A DNA stretch of 64,000 nt from Dichotomocladium elegans (lineage: Eukaryota > Mucoromycota > Mucoromycetes > Mucorales > Lichtheimiaceae): the NCBI GenBank assembly GCA_025716815.1, contig JAIXMN010000020.1:124001-188000 (forward strand). Reading direction: 5' to 3'. The notes beneath the pieces are model-generated. The model saw nothing but the letters and a program-made list of their open reading frames with translations, searched no databases and was not told the origin of the DNA. The position numbers and the translations under genes were made by a program. This document shows positions 16,367 to 26,565 of the stretch, piece by piece; positions within the stretch are counted from its first letter, which is position 1, and each line of letters starts with the position of its first letter.

Positions 16367-17352
16367 CTAGGCATTCTGAACAATGTCCGAGTCCTTAATT
16401 ATTTCGGGCTCGCCGGCGCTATCGAAAGCCGGGAGTGCAAAATGATGGGGGTCAAAGTCCGACATGGATTGCAGAACAGCCGCAGCGCCATGTTCATCGA
16501 TTGTTTCGCCAACGAGAAGGCGAAGGTTAGGGTCAGGGATCCAAACGGCCTATAGAGGAGGGGTGGATCAATATCAAAGTGTTCGCTTCACTAGACAAGA
16601 AATACACAAACATACATGCATATGAGCGTTCCGAGCCGCCTCAATGCCGTTCACAGCATCCTCGAAGACCAAGCAGTTCTCAGCAGGAGGGTTACCAAGG
16701 CGTTGCTGAGCAGCCAGAAAGAGGTCAGGAGCGGGCTTGCCGTTCTTGATCCCCTCGTCATCGCCGCAGACGATATGGTCAAAAAGCGCAAAGAGTTCCT
16801 TGTTCTGCGACGTCTTGAGCTCGAATTTGTCGCGCAAAGATGACGTTGCTACAGCGATAGGGACCTTGTGCTTGTGCAGGTGCTTGATCAGACGCTCGAC
16901 GCCCGGCAACGGCCGGACAAGAGGGAAGCGCTCTTCCTGAATTTTTGAAATCTCGTCGAGGTATTGTTGGGGCGTCAATGGCAAATTGTACGCCTCGACA
17001 ACCATAGCAGCTGACTATACCAACAGCGAATGCGATCCACAACAACATCCGCCACTCTGTCATTACTTGTCCATCATCCAATCTCTGCTCTTTATCGATC
17101 CTGTACCTCAGAGCTCGTGCGGCCCATGAGCTTGCTTTTGACCTCCCACGTGAACTTGACGCCGTTCGCATATTTGTCGAGTATCTCCTGGGTCACTTCG
17201 GTATAGATACGCTCGGTATCCAACAAAAGACCATCCTAAAGAGGGCGCGCATTAAAGATTTTGGGAGCAAGCTGCACCCCATGTGTTTGTGCGCGCGCGC
17301 ACACGCCCACTCATCATACCATGTCAAATATGCAGTGGGTAATACGCGGCAT
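16367..17352 (-). CDS. HAD-superfamily phosphatase (pseudouridine-5'-phosphatase/HDHD1-like)
   Basis: Four exons: 17352-17320, 17235-17107, 17014-16616 and 16549-16367, giving 247 residues, typical for this subfamily. Motif I is [11 protein letters not shown] (nucleophile D10, general acid D12), motif II VATSS, motif III the Lys of GKPAPD, and motif [10 protein letters not shown]. The cap domain sits between motifs I and II (LMGRTSSE and [10 protein letters not shown]), as in HDHD1, which dephosphorylates pseudouridine 5'-phosphate; close relatives act on other small phosphorylated metabolites, so the substrate is inferred. The acceptor of intron 2 is TATAG before TCA; a TCAG four bases later would break the frame. 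It is convergent with LPD1 (100 bp) and divergent from the SCI1-like gene (114 bp). Confidence 0.87.
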
Positions 17353-17466
17353 TGTTGCAAAAGCAGAAAACGGGTGAGAAAGATGGCGGATTGAATTTTT
17401 TTTTTTCTTTTTCCCGCCCAAGGCTCGCTTTTCTTTTTTTTTTTTCCGTTCTTTTCGCTAATATCC
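17353..17466. promoter_or_regulatory. 114-bp bidirectional promoter
   Basis: The start codons of the HAD phosphatase (minus) and the SCI1-like gene (plus) are only 114 bp apart. The interval holds two T-rich tracts (17395-17411 and 17429-17445) and a CGGG-rich stretch, so both genes must share promoter DNA. Confidence 0.6.
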
Positions 17467-18658
17467 ATGAGTTCACGGTACGGTCATACCAACGACAACA
17501 ACAACAACAACAGCAGCAGCAGCAGCAGCAGCAGCAACAAGCATAAGAAGCAGAAACATCAGTGTAACTGTCTCCACCTTGTCGTCACTGACACCGCGCG
17601 TGATTTATTGATTCTCTTTATATATTCTTGACTGGCTAACAGCCATCTCCAATGACGATTACTTTGAAAAATCGGCCGAGTTTCGTCTGTGGTTAAAAGA
17701 GGAAAAAGGCCGTTATTTTAACGACCTTGATACCGAAAAGGCTCGACATTACTTTAAAAAATTCGTGAAGGCGTGGAATCGCGGCGATCTGGAAGGTAAC
17801 GCTCTGAACTGAGCTGCGTCTTGATTTGGTCCTGGTCTGTCGAGCGTTTTCTTCGCTCGCTTTCGCGCGTTCATGACGTCTTATCGTGATAGACAAGTAT
17901 TACAACGGTATCAATGCCGCACAGCTTGCATCGTCTGACAATACGCGATACAAATGGGCATTTGCGAAGAAAATCGATCAGCATGAGCTCGACTCAGTCA
18001 GAGACTCGGTGGATACAGCAACTAGTGGCGGACGGGGTCGGCGAGCCAACGTGGGTCCGGCACGACCGCCGCCATCGTTGTCTTCATCTGCGCGCTACGA
18101 TCAAGTCGGTAAGTTGTGTCTATGAGAGGGGGCGAAGAACGAAAGCGAGAGGCACAACCTGTGTCTGATGAACTGCGGTCGACAGAAAAAGAAGAGCAAA
18201 TGGAACGGGAACGTGCGTCCCGAAAAGCAGAAGGAAAGCGCAAGAGGGAGCGACGTGAAGAATATCTTGATGAAGTCGCACCGAGAGAGACGGGACGAGA
18301 AGCTCAATTGGCAAAGAAACGGGCAGTGAATGCGTTTCATAAGCGTGAACGGAGCCCCGATGTCGAGTTGAATGAGGCAGACATATTCGGTGGTGGTGAC
18401 GATTTCAAAAGAATGTAAGCTCTCTCTCTCTTTCTCTCTCCGCCTCCGTCTGAAGCATTGACGTTTAACATCAAATGACTTAGGCTGGCCGAAGAAAAGC
18501 GGCGCAAGGAGCGACGGGAAAATATACGTGCAGAAAGGATGGAGCAGCGAGCAGCACCGATCCGAGAAAAGATGGCAGAATATAAGGCAAAGGAGAGTGC
18601 GACAATCGAAATGTTTAGGCAGATGGCAGAGGAGCAGAAAAGACGTGGTGCCTTTTGA
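17467..18658 (+). CDS. SCI1-like conserved nuclear protein
   Basis: Five exons: 17467-17563, 17643-17795, 17893-18108, 18186-18414 and 18484-18658, giving 289 residues. After an Asn/Ser-rich and basic N-terminus the conserved core reads ISNDDYFEKSAEFRLWLKEE, then YFNDLDTEKARHYFKKFVKAWN and KYYNGI, the signature of proteins related to plant style cell-cycle inhibitor 1 (SCI1) and its fungal and animal homologues. The rest is a highly charged Arg/Glu/Lys coil (REREEYLDEVAP-like, ADIFGGGDDFKRM, MAEEQKRRGAF end) typical of RNA-processing-associated proteins. A role in nuclear RNA or cell-cycle processes is known only for some members. The serine run comes from an AGC trinucleotide repeat in exon 1. 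Confidence 0.8.
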
Positions 18659-18879
18659 AGTCAGAGTTAATATGAACATCGTTTGTTTCCTTGGTATATT
18701 ATCGTTCTGCTAGGCGCTCCTTCATCAAAAACAGGATGAAGTGGGAAATGTGCATTATGCGCAAAATGACTGCATCGCTCTGGGCGCACAAATCACCATG
18801 ACATTGTTGCTATTCGAAGAGATACCCCATATTTGGAAAGAATAATGCAATCGCGCAATGTCGCAAGAGGGGAAATCAC

Positions 18880-19720
18880 TTTATTTTCAAAAATAAATGT
18901 CGTAAACAAGACAAAAAAAATGTCGCATTGAATTATATAAATTTGTCGTATCAATAGGCAAAAAGATTTCGCATCCATGGATTAAAACCTGTTAGTCAAC
19001 AGAAAAACACTACTCCTCCATACGCTTTAACTTACACTCAAGGGCCCCGAAGGACCCAGGAGTTATCCTGGGTAGTCCCGGCGATAACCGGGACGGAGAG
19101 ACAGGAAGAGAGAGCCAGCACACCAGAAAAGACAGGCGGCGGCTGCCAGGGCGCCAAACGAGGGAATGGCAGCGGCGGAGGGAAGGAGCGAATCGCTCAG
19201 CTTTAAGCTGTTGGATGCCTCATTGATCTGTGTTATCAACACCTCGCTTTCCAAGAACCCATTGCATTTAACTTTGCCCTTGACCACTGACCAAAACTGC
19301 TCAATAGAATTGAGTTCAGGCGAGTATGGTGGAAGATAAGCATATCGATATCCCCGAGACTCGATGTATTCAGAGATACCCTGAGCCGTATGGATAGGTG
19401 CATTTTCCATTACCAAGTGCGAAACAAAATAAGGATGGAACGGCTCCGTATTCTTCCAGCTTCCAGGAAGCGCTCTTATCACATCATCGGTTTCGTTGTC
19501 TTTATCAGTGTCACTGACATTAACAGCCATCTCTTACAAATACATGCAAATCAGAAGATAGGACAAGCTTTTGTCCTCGTGCATGGCAAGGCTAGACCAT
19601 TCACAAGGAAATACCACTATTCCGTAGTAGTACTCTGTCTAATCTCGACGGCAATAAGGTGGAGAAGGGGATGATACCTGTTTCGAAATTGGCTTCTGAA
19701 TGCTTGGCCGTGATTCCTAG
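18880..19720 (-). mobile_element. decayed mariner/Tc1-like transposon (copy 1)
   Basis: An open frame at 19530-19063 encodes the C-terminal catalytic part of a DDE transposase: LVMENAPIHTAQG, RGYRYAYLPPYSPELNSIEQFWSVVKGKVK. The last motif carries the third acidic residue. The second catalytic position reads Glu where relatives have Asp (MDNAP), and the upstream half (19560-19720) is broken by stops, so the copy is dead. The flank at 18880-18975 has AT-rich terminal sequence with two ATGTCGCA/TTGTCGTA units also found at the end of copy 2. Confidence 0.75.
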
Positions 19721-19984
19721 TCCCTATGACACTGAGCTTTCGCACCTATTGTAATAGTTCTTTGCTTCAGCGAATTTATACGTACCGTAGCTCTGTTTTG
19801 AAGAGAGTCTTAACAATTTATCAGACATCAGTTAATCAATGAAGGCCATAAGTTCCCAAGTGGTGTTGGTCATGTATATATGTACTACAATTCACACCCA
19901 TACTTTAAATACTCGATTCGAGCCCAATTTTCCTTGCATGGCGCTCTAGCTGTATGATGATTGTAGAGGTACGGAATATAACGT

Positions 19985-20115
19985 ACTCTAAATCTGTTGG
20001 TCGACAGAAACACTATTTTTCTCTATACGCTTTTACTTATATTAAGGGCCTCGAGGTGCCCAACAGTTGCCCTGGGTAGTCCCGGCGATAGAAACAGGGG
20101 AGAGAAGAGCCGGCG
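19985..20115. mobile_element. end fragment related to the mariner copy 1
   Basis: The stretch GGTAGTCCCGGCGATA with the following GAGAAGAGCCGGCGCACCA, and the TACGCTTTTACTTA block before it, match 18990-19125 base by base with few changes and in the same orientation. It is a solo piece with no transposase left. Confidence 0.55.
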
Positions 20116-20624
20116 CACCAAAGTTATTGATGGTGCCACAGGAAAGGAACCCAAGGATGTCCAGGGCTCTTCCATGAATCATCATGTAAGATACGATTGC
20201 TCAACCTACAAAGACGAGCGGATGCTATGTTAGAACAAAATAAATCTAGTTTTAGAGTGATTGTACCGGATGAGAACAGGTTCGAGATATTTATGGGAAA
20301 TCGACATGCAGTAGATATAACAGCCAATTTTAACTGCATTTCATCACTAACTGGCGCTTGCTCCAGAGAGCTGAAAAGGTTGAAGATTATATAATTTCTT
20401 TGTGGTGAACGATGTTGAGGTACATAATATAAAGTGGAATTCCTGTGTAACTCATTCATGCCAAACACACATGTCCATCAAATGTATGGACCTCCCTGAT
20501 GATTGAGATAGTCCAGAGATTCAGGAACGCAATATCAACTCACTTGATATCGCCCACCTGAGGACTATGTGATCTACTTATCTGCGTAAACTACATACTT
20601 TATTTCTTAATGCAGCCTACTCCG
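20116..20624. other. intergenic, no gene seen
   Basis: AT-rich sequence downstream of the transposon fragment and of the ornithine aminotransferase stop. Short frames here have no recognisable content. Confidence 0.5.
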
Positions 20625-22079
20625 CTATTCCTTCTTGATAGTCGCAATCTCACGCAGTGCTTCTTCGATAATTCTTGCTCCATCGAGAAGCTCCTGCTCT
20701 GTAATCACTAGCGGTGGCGCTAGTCGGATGATATTCTCATGCGTTGGCTTGGCCAGAAGCCCCTTGGATTTGAACAAGAGGCAGAGATCCCAAGCAGTCT
20801 TGTCCATCTTGTTCTCATCAATCACAATAGCGTTCAATAGGCCTCGTCCTCGGACTGAATGACGAACAGATATGAGAAACAGAATCAGACAAGTATGCAC
20901 ACAATATATACACGCATCTTTCTTTGTCTAACCTGTTTGAACCAAAGGGCTTTTGATTTTACGTAGAGCCTCCCGGAAGATATGACCTAGACGCTCCGCT
21001 CGTTCGGACAGTTGTTCATCCTTGATGACTTGCAGTGCAGCAATCGATGCTGCACATCCCAATGGATTGCCACCGTACGTCGATCCGTGCTCTCCTGGCT
21101 TGATGCAGAGCATAATATCACGGTCTGCAAGAACGGCTGATACAGGGTACACACCACCCGAAAGCGCTTTGCCGAGAAGGATTACATCTGGCCGCACCTC
21201 ATCGTGGTCGCAACAGAGCATCTTGCCAGTGCGCCCCAGGCCAGTCTGGATTTCGTCTGCAATAAATAGCACATTGTGTTTCTTGCAGAGATCGTAGCAT
21301 GCTTTCAGATACCCATCATCCGGCACCATAATACTAAAGGTATGTTACATAACGTGAATATAGAAGACGGGTGTACGTGTATTTTACCCTGCTTCGCCTT
21401 GGATGGGTTCCACGAGGAAGGCCGCAACATGCTCACCATGCGACTCGAGGACTTGTCGGAGGTCATCAATATTGTTGTAGCGGATGAGGTGGCCAGTAAC
21501 ATTTGGGCCTACAAGAGGTAAGAATGGCCCAAAACCACCGTATGACGATTCGTCTGTGCTCATTGAGATGACGCCTGTCGTGCGACCATGGAAGTTGTTC
21601 TCGCAACTGAGGACAATGGCCTTGTTTTCCGGTATGCCCTTCTTCAAATAACCCCACTTGCGTGCGAGCTTAATGGCGGTCTCGACAGCCTCCGCACCAG
21701 TATTGACGGGCAGAACCATGTCGTATCCAAAGTATTCGGTGACATATCGCGCGTACGAGCTAAATACATCATTATAGAACGCACGGGACGACAGGGTCAG
21801 GGTCTGTGCTTGGTCGCAGAGAGCTTTGACAATTTTAGGGTGACAATGACCCTGATTGACCGCAGAGTAGGCAGACAGAAAATCCATGTATTTCTTTCCT
21901 TCTGGATCCCATACCCACACACCGTTGGCCTTAGAGAATACGATAGGAAGAGGGTGATAGCTAAATAACACCTAGTCATGATGATGGATCCAAATCAGCG
22001 CTGCGCTTTCTTACTTGTGGGCACTATAGGTGCTCTCCATGTTGATTGCTTCCTTGCTTGAGATTGCCGATGTCATCAT
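20625..22079 (-). CDS. CAR2: ornithine aminotransferase
   Basis: Four exons: 22079-22015, 21960-21388, 21333-20933 and 20854-20625, giving 422 residues. It is a class III PLP aminotransferase: an N-terminal [12 protein letters not shown] block typical of [29 protein letters not shown], the PLP-pairing Asp in [14 protein letters not shown] (D239) and the Schiff-base lysine in LLGKALSGG (K268). OAT transfers the delta-amino group of ornithine to 2-oxoglutarate, making glutamate semialdehyde on the way from arginine to proline and glutamate. No clear mitochondrial presequence is seen, so a cytosolic enzyme as in yeast is likely. The start is one of two adjacent ATG codons (22079 or 22076). Confidence 0.97.
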
Positions 22080-22910
22080 ATTATTTGTTTCTGGAGAAGG
22101 GAAAAGGGATAACCAACGGTTGCAAGATCTGGAATGCCTTTTTGTAGGCAATGTAGCCGTGAGAAAGTCGGAGTCAGGTTCTTGGGCGAATGGGAGCAAA
22201 GAAGCATGCTATCTGCATGAAAAGGAGCTACACGCATGCTCAATCTTGCTTTAGTATCGATCGAAACGGAAGAAGATGTGTACATAATATGTATACATTG
22301 GATTGTCTGTAACCTTGTTACCTTTCACTTCACTTTTGATTGATTGTATGTCAGTCTCCTATGAAGAATCCGATGGATAAGCACACATGTATTTATTTGG
22401 ATAGACAATGATGAAATATCCATCTAAATTAAAGTTATTATCATTGCTGCCATCTATTTGGGTCCGAGCCGTCATAAATACTGCGGCCGTCATACCTAAT
22501 TGGTGCGCACATGGTTCCCCCAATGACTCATCGTACGATGCAAACATTCCAATCCTGGCGAATATGGGACATCCCACCAGTTTGTATATCCTGACTTTTT
22601 CTCACGATATTTTCTGCGTCTTCGGGATCATGGGGGAGGAAAGATGTTACCAACAATGATGGAAGATAAAGGGGGGTTCAAGTCGGACTACCTTAATTCT
22701 AGGCTGTTTTGCTTGAAATCGGCACGGAGAAAGCAGCTCTCTCCGACCAACCTGAAATTCAAGGGGCGATTTGAATTGGAAGGACTTTGGATCCAACCAC
22801 AAAAGGAATCGAGCGTTTTTCTCTTTTTCTTTCGCTGTGCTCAATTTTTTTGCAGTGAAGTTTACTGGATATAATACCCCTTGACATCTAGCCCCTCCCC
22901 AATATTCCAT
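22080..22910. other. divergent promoter region, no gene seen
   Basis: 831 bp between the OAT and UPF0014 start codons. A TATAATA sequence at 22870-22876 lies about 40 bp before the UPF0014 start. Short frames at 22359-22660 overlap on both strands and have no recognisable domain. Confidence 0.5.
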
Positions 22911-24188
22911 ATGGACAATGAGACACCTGATCTCGGCTGGCCCCAAGTATTCGGTGCCTCATTGTTTGTGCTAACTGCAGGTAAGTCAATATCGATATTT
23001 GCTTATTATCTCGCTGTTGATCGTTCAACTTATACACCAGCGTACGTGAGCTATACACTTGGTATAAGCCTCGAGATTCCGTTGATTGTATCTGGTTTCC
23101 GATGCGTTCTCCAGCTTACAATAATGGTATATTACAAGAGAGAGACGTATCAAAACCGCAGCCGACACTCCACACTTTAGGGTTTTATCTTGGACGACAT
23201 ACTAGCCACCAATGATGGACGGCTGGTGATTCTCTTAAGCGGTAAATACTATAAATATTTATACCCATCCTGTTGATGAGTACACAAGTGGCTGATAATA
23301 GCCAAGTATGCTTGGTCATGCTTGGTGCATACGAAACCGTGTATCATCGGACAAAAATGTCAATCGTTGGACTGGTAGGATACAAACGAAAGAAGGATGT
23401 TCAAGAACATTGACGGTGCTCGTTCCTTTTTTCCGCCCCCTCCCCAGTTTCCAATTACCGTGACTATTCTATTGCTGAGCAATGGTCTATTTGCAATGCT
23501 TTGCTCAGGGTTGACGCTGAACGAGGCGCCATTCTGGAAACCGATTACATTTGTCCCTGTCATAGGAATGCTTCTTGGCAACTGCATGGGAAGTGTGGCT
23601 GTGGCGACAACATTGTGCATCGAGGCTATTCTGTAAGTTTTTTTTTTTATTTTTCGCCAATAATTATATATTTATTTTATCATAGCCATCGAGCAGCCAT
23701 CATAGAAACCAAACTTTCGTTTGGAGCATCCCGATTCGAAGCAGTCAAGGTCCCTGCTATGCATGCTATACGTGCTGCCATGCTCCCTTCTGTGACTCAA
23801 CTTAGCGTTATGGGGATGATTAATATTCCTGGTATGATGACCGGTCAAATCCTCGCAGGCGTACCTGTGAGACAGGCAGTATTTTATCAGATCTGTATCA
23901 TGTTCATGGTCACTGCGAGCTGCGGTGTTTCGGTGCTCTTGACGGTTTGTGTGAGTATAGGATTTACAAACGATGGAGTTTTGCATATCCGCAGAGCGTG
24001 TTGTTTATGGTAGTGAATGTTTGCATTGGATGTAGGCATGCATGCGATTACTTGTCGATGATCATCACGCCATCCGGAGAGAACGCATTGTCAGGACTCG
24101 CGCATCATTTCTTCGAATGCTCATGCGTGGTATACGCAACCTTGGCCGACTCCTTTTGGGAGGGTGTGGCAGGGACCAACACGACTAG
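22911..24188 (+). CDS. UPF0014 family ABC-type metal transport permease (FetB/ALS3-like)
   Basis: Seven exons: 22911-22980, 23041-23126, 23181-23241, 23289-23374, 23448-23632, 23686-23950 and 24036-24188, giving 301 residues with about seven hydrophobic helices. The family core is clear: FRCVLQLTIMGFILDDI near the N-terminus, VIGMLLGNCMG in the middle, and AAIIETKLSFGASRFEAVK followed by INIPGMMTGQILAGVPVRQAV. Bacterial FetB exports iron with the ATPase FetA, and plant ALS3/STAR2 pairs with STAR1 in aluminium tolerance. No ATPase partner is encoded in this window. Exon 4 uses an AAG acceptor (CACAAG before TGG); the nearer ATAG would give a stop. The tail is rich in Arg and ends GCGRDQHD. Confidence 0.85.
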
Positions 24189-24342
24189 GCGATGAGTTCT
24201 TTTAGAAGATTCGAAAAAAAAAAGTCAGCATCAGCTGAAACAATTGGAAACCCGCATGATCCATAAAATGAGCGAGAATTCTCTTTCTTCTTCTCATCTA
24301 CTCTTCTCTTTTTTTTTTTACACGCACTTCCACACAGACAGA

Positions 24343-24912
24343 ATGGGTCTTTTTTCAAAATCGAAATCTTCAAAGCCAGCGCCTTCCTCCCCGCAGTACT
24401 CACCCGGTCCTCCTCCATATACACCATCCCCTCAGCAGCAACCGACCCAGAAGCCGCAGCAGGAACCACAACAGCAGCAGTACGCCCCCCCTCCACCGCC
24501 AAGCCAACCGCAAAATCCAGATACACGACCGCTTGGTGAAGGCTGGATTTCTCAATTTGATCCCTCCTCAGGTCGTTGGTTCTACGTCTACACACCTACG
24601 TCTCATCGCCAATGGGAGCATCCTTCAGATCGTGGCGTGGGCGCTCCCCCACCGCAGCAGCCTCCGTATGGTGCCCCATACGGTGCGCCATACGGCGGTT
24701 ATCAGCAACCGTATGGGCAGCAGCCTTATGGGTACCCTCAACAACCTTACGGATACCCCCAGCAGCCCTACGGATACCCTCAACAACAGATACAAGGCCG
24801 TAGTCAAGGCGGCGGTATGGGTATGGCCGGTGCAGCAGCGTTAGGTGTTGGCGCCGGTGTCCTTGGCTTTGTAGCCGCCGACGCTATCTTTGATGACTGC
24901 GGTGATTGTTAA
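24343..24912 (+). CDS. WW-domain protein with PYG repeats
   Basis: Single-exon gene of 189 residues, starting 155 bp after the UPF0014 stop on the same strand. A proline/glutamine-rich N-terminus leads to one WW domain at about 65-96 (LGEGWISQFDPSSGRWFYV, then RQWEHP, with both signature Trp residues). After it come repeated PYG units (PYGAPYGAPYG, then QQPYGYP repeats) and a C-terminal glycine/alanine stretch (GAAALGVGAGVLGFVAADAI) that could insert in or touch membranes, ending DDCGDC. WW domains bind PPxY ligands; the protein itself contains PPPY-like sites, so self-association is possible. An in-frame ATG 99 bp upstream is less likely, since the sequence between is T-rich. Function unknown. 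Confidence 0.8.
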   Translation: MGLFSKSKSSKPAPSSPQYSPGPPPYTPSPQQQPTQKPQQEPQQQQYAPPPPPSQPQNPDTRPLGEGWISQFDPSSGRWFYVYTPTSHRQWEHPSDRGVGAPPPQQPPYGAPYGAPYGGYQQPYGQQPYGYPQQPYGYPQQPYGYPQQQIQGRSQGGGMGMAGAAALGVGAGVLGFVAADAIFDDCGDC

Positions 24913-25077
24913 ACTCCTACGTTCCGGTCCACATATTCATGCCTCGAACTCCTCCTTCTCGTATCTACCATCTTTTTGCATGTATACAAACTAGCTACGA
25001 ATCCTTAACACTCTATAATTTTATTACGTATGCAAAATAAAAAGAGAATTAAATTAACTAGCGATTTGTACATGATT

Positions 25078-26317
25078 TTAAGATGATGATGACAGTGGTA
25101 AGGATGAATGCGATGGCTGCTGGGCTGGAATCAGGCTGTAGACATATTCCAATACGAGGAACTGCAGGGAATGGATGGGGAATGCACGAATGAGTGTCAC
25201 GTTCAAGCCACGATAAAGGCCCTTGATGCCATCGCGCTGGATCACATCGGCAGCACAGGCCCTGATCGTTTTGAAGCGTGGCTCGGTCATCATCACATCC
25301 TTTTGGAGCCGTGATTTAACCAAATCCACAGGAAAAACAATCAGCCAGCTCAGAACGCCACAGATACCGCCCGACATGAAATGCGTCACTGGGCTTGACG
25401 ATCCGTTTGATTGGTTCCCACTCAACCCACGTTTCACTGTTTCATAGGTTCCAAAATAAATGGACGTGCCAAGAGTTTCCCGGATCGTATGGCACCTTAG
25501 ACCGCTCCACAGCCCAAAGATACCCTTGCGCCGCACGATCTGTCGAGCCGCGGTCCAACTGTTGGAGGAAGTCGCTGCTGGTGGAGCTCCTGCTATTCCT
25601 GCTGCAGTCTCCTTTGCCATCATCTGTTCCAGCTGACGTTGGATCTTAACAAGTTCAAGCGGACAGCTGAGAACGGCAATGAAAGCTCCGCTAGTTGCGC
25701 CACTCAGAGATGCAAGGAGTGCAAGTGAGCCGAGTGACTTGCCATCTAGCCCAGGGTATTGCCGAAAGCGGTGCTTTGACCCTTCATACACCGAAAATGC
25801 CACAGACTTGATTGCACTGACGGTGACAAGGGGAGGAATCATGCCTTTATATGTTGTTGTCCCACATGAGATGGAGTGTCATGTTAGGCCACCTTATCAT
25901 ACCTCTAAAAAAGCCCCGTGCGCCTTCTTCTCGATATGTGATTTTCACGCAATCAAGGATTGAGTTATAGTGGTGCGTCTGCATCCTTGTTTTCACCGAG
26001 TCAAACTGCATGATACGTCAATCTTTAGTATTCGATCGTCAGCAGATGCATATTTTCGCCAACAGCACCCCCTTTGTGCTCGGAACTAACCGGAAACCCA
26101 GAGAGTACCGAGGTGATTGCTGCACAAGACGCGGCCAGCACTGTCCTGTTTTCTATTGAGACCCATATGGTGAGCTTTACCACTGTGCCATGTATACAGC
26201 TTGTACTCGCGTAGAGACATTACCAACAACGAAATTCCACCACGTCGGCTGCGGAACGGAGGGATGATGACTAGGTCGGATGGAGACGTCAAGTAGAGGA
26301 TCCTTTCTATGTTTCAT
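25078..26317 (-). CDS. mitochondrial carrier family (SLC25) transporter
   Basis: Four exons: 26317-26224, 26152-26091, 26005-25903 and 25844-25078, giving 341 residues. Three tandem carrier repeats are visible with their signatures FPFDSVKTRMQ, CPLELVKIQRQ and FPVDLVKSRLQ, each followed by a GxxGLYRG-like motif (GARGFFRG, GIFGLWSG, GIKGLYRG). It should span the inner mitochondrial membrane six times. The substrate cannot be told; the second repeat's LELVK and the N-terminal WWNFVVENRTVLAA are compatible with the acylcarnitine/amino-acid carrier branch. A short upstream reading frame starts 16 bp before the chosen ATG and overlaps it out of frame. The gene converges on the WW gene (165 bp) and diverges from the La-PSP gene (248 bp). 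Confidence 0.9.
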
Positions 26318-26565
26318 TGTTAAGAGCCATCCCCGCATTTGGTCGTTAAATTTGCAAGAGATGATACCTGAAATTGTCATGTGTCATTATCGTTATCCAT
26401 TCGAAATAGCCTCGAAAGAAAGAATCGTACAGATAGGAGAGATAGTGTGGTGGCAGAAAAAAAAGGATGATTAAAAACCAGGCACTCTATCGACCCCCCC
26501 GAAAAAAAGATGCCTTGAATTTTCTTCCGGAATGAGCTCCCGCTAAAGCGTGCGTTCTTTATAGC

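Noticed and set aside
22359..22660. Overlapping short frames upstream of the UPF0014 gene
   Set aside because: Both strands open with no domain, no splice context.
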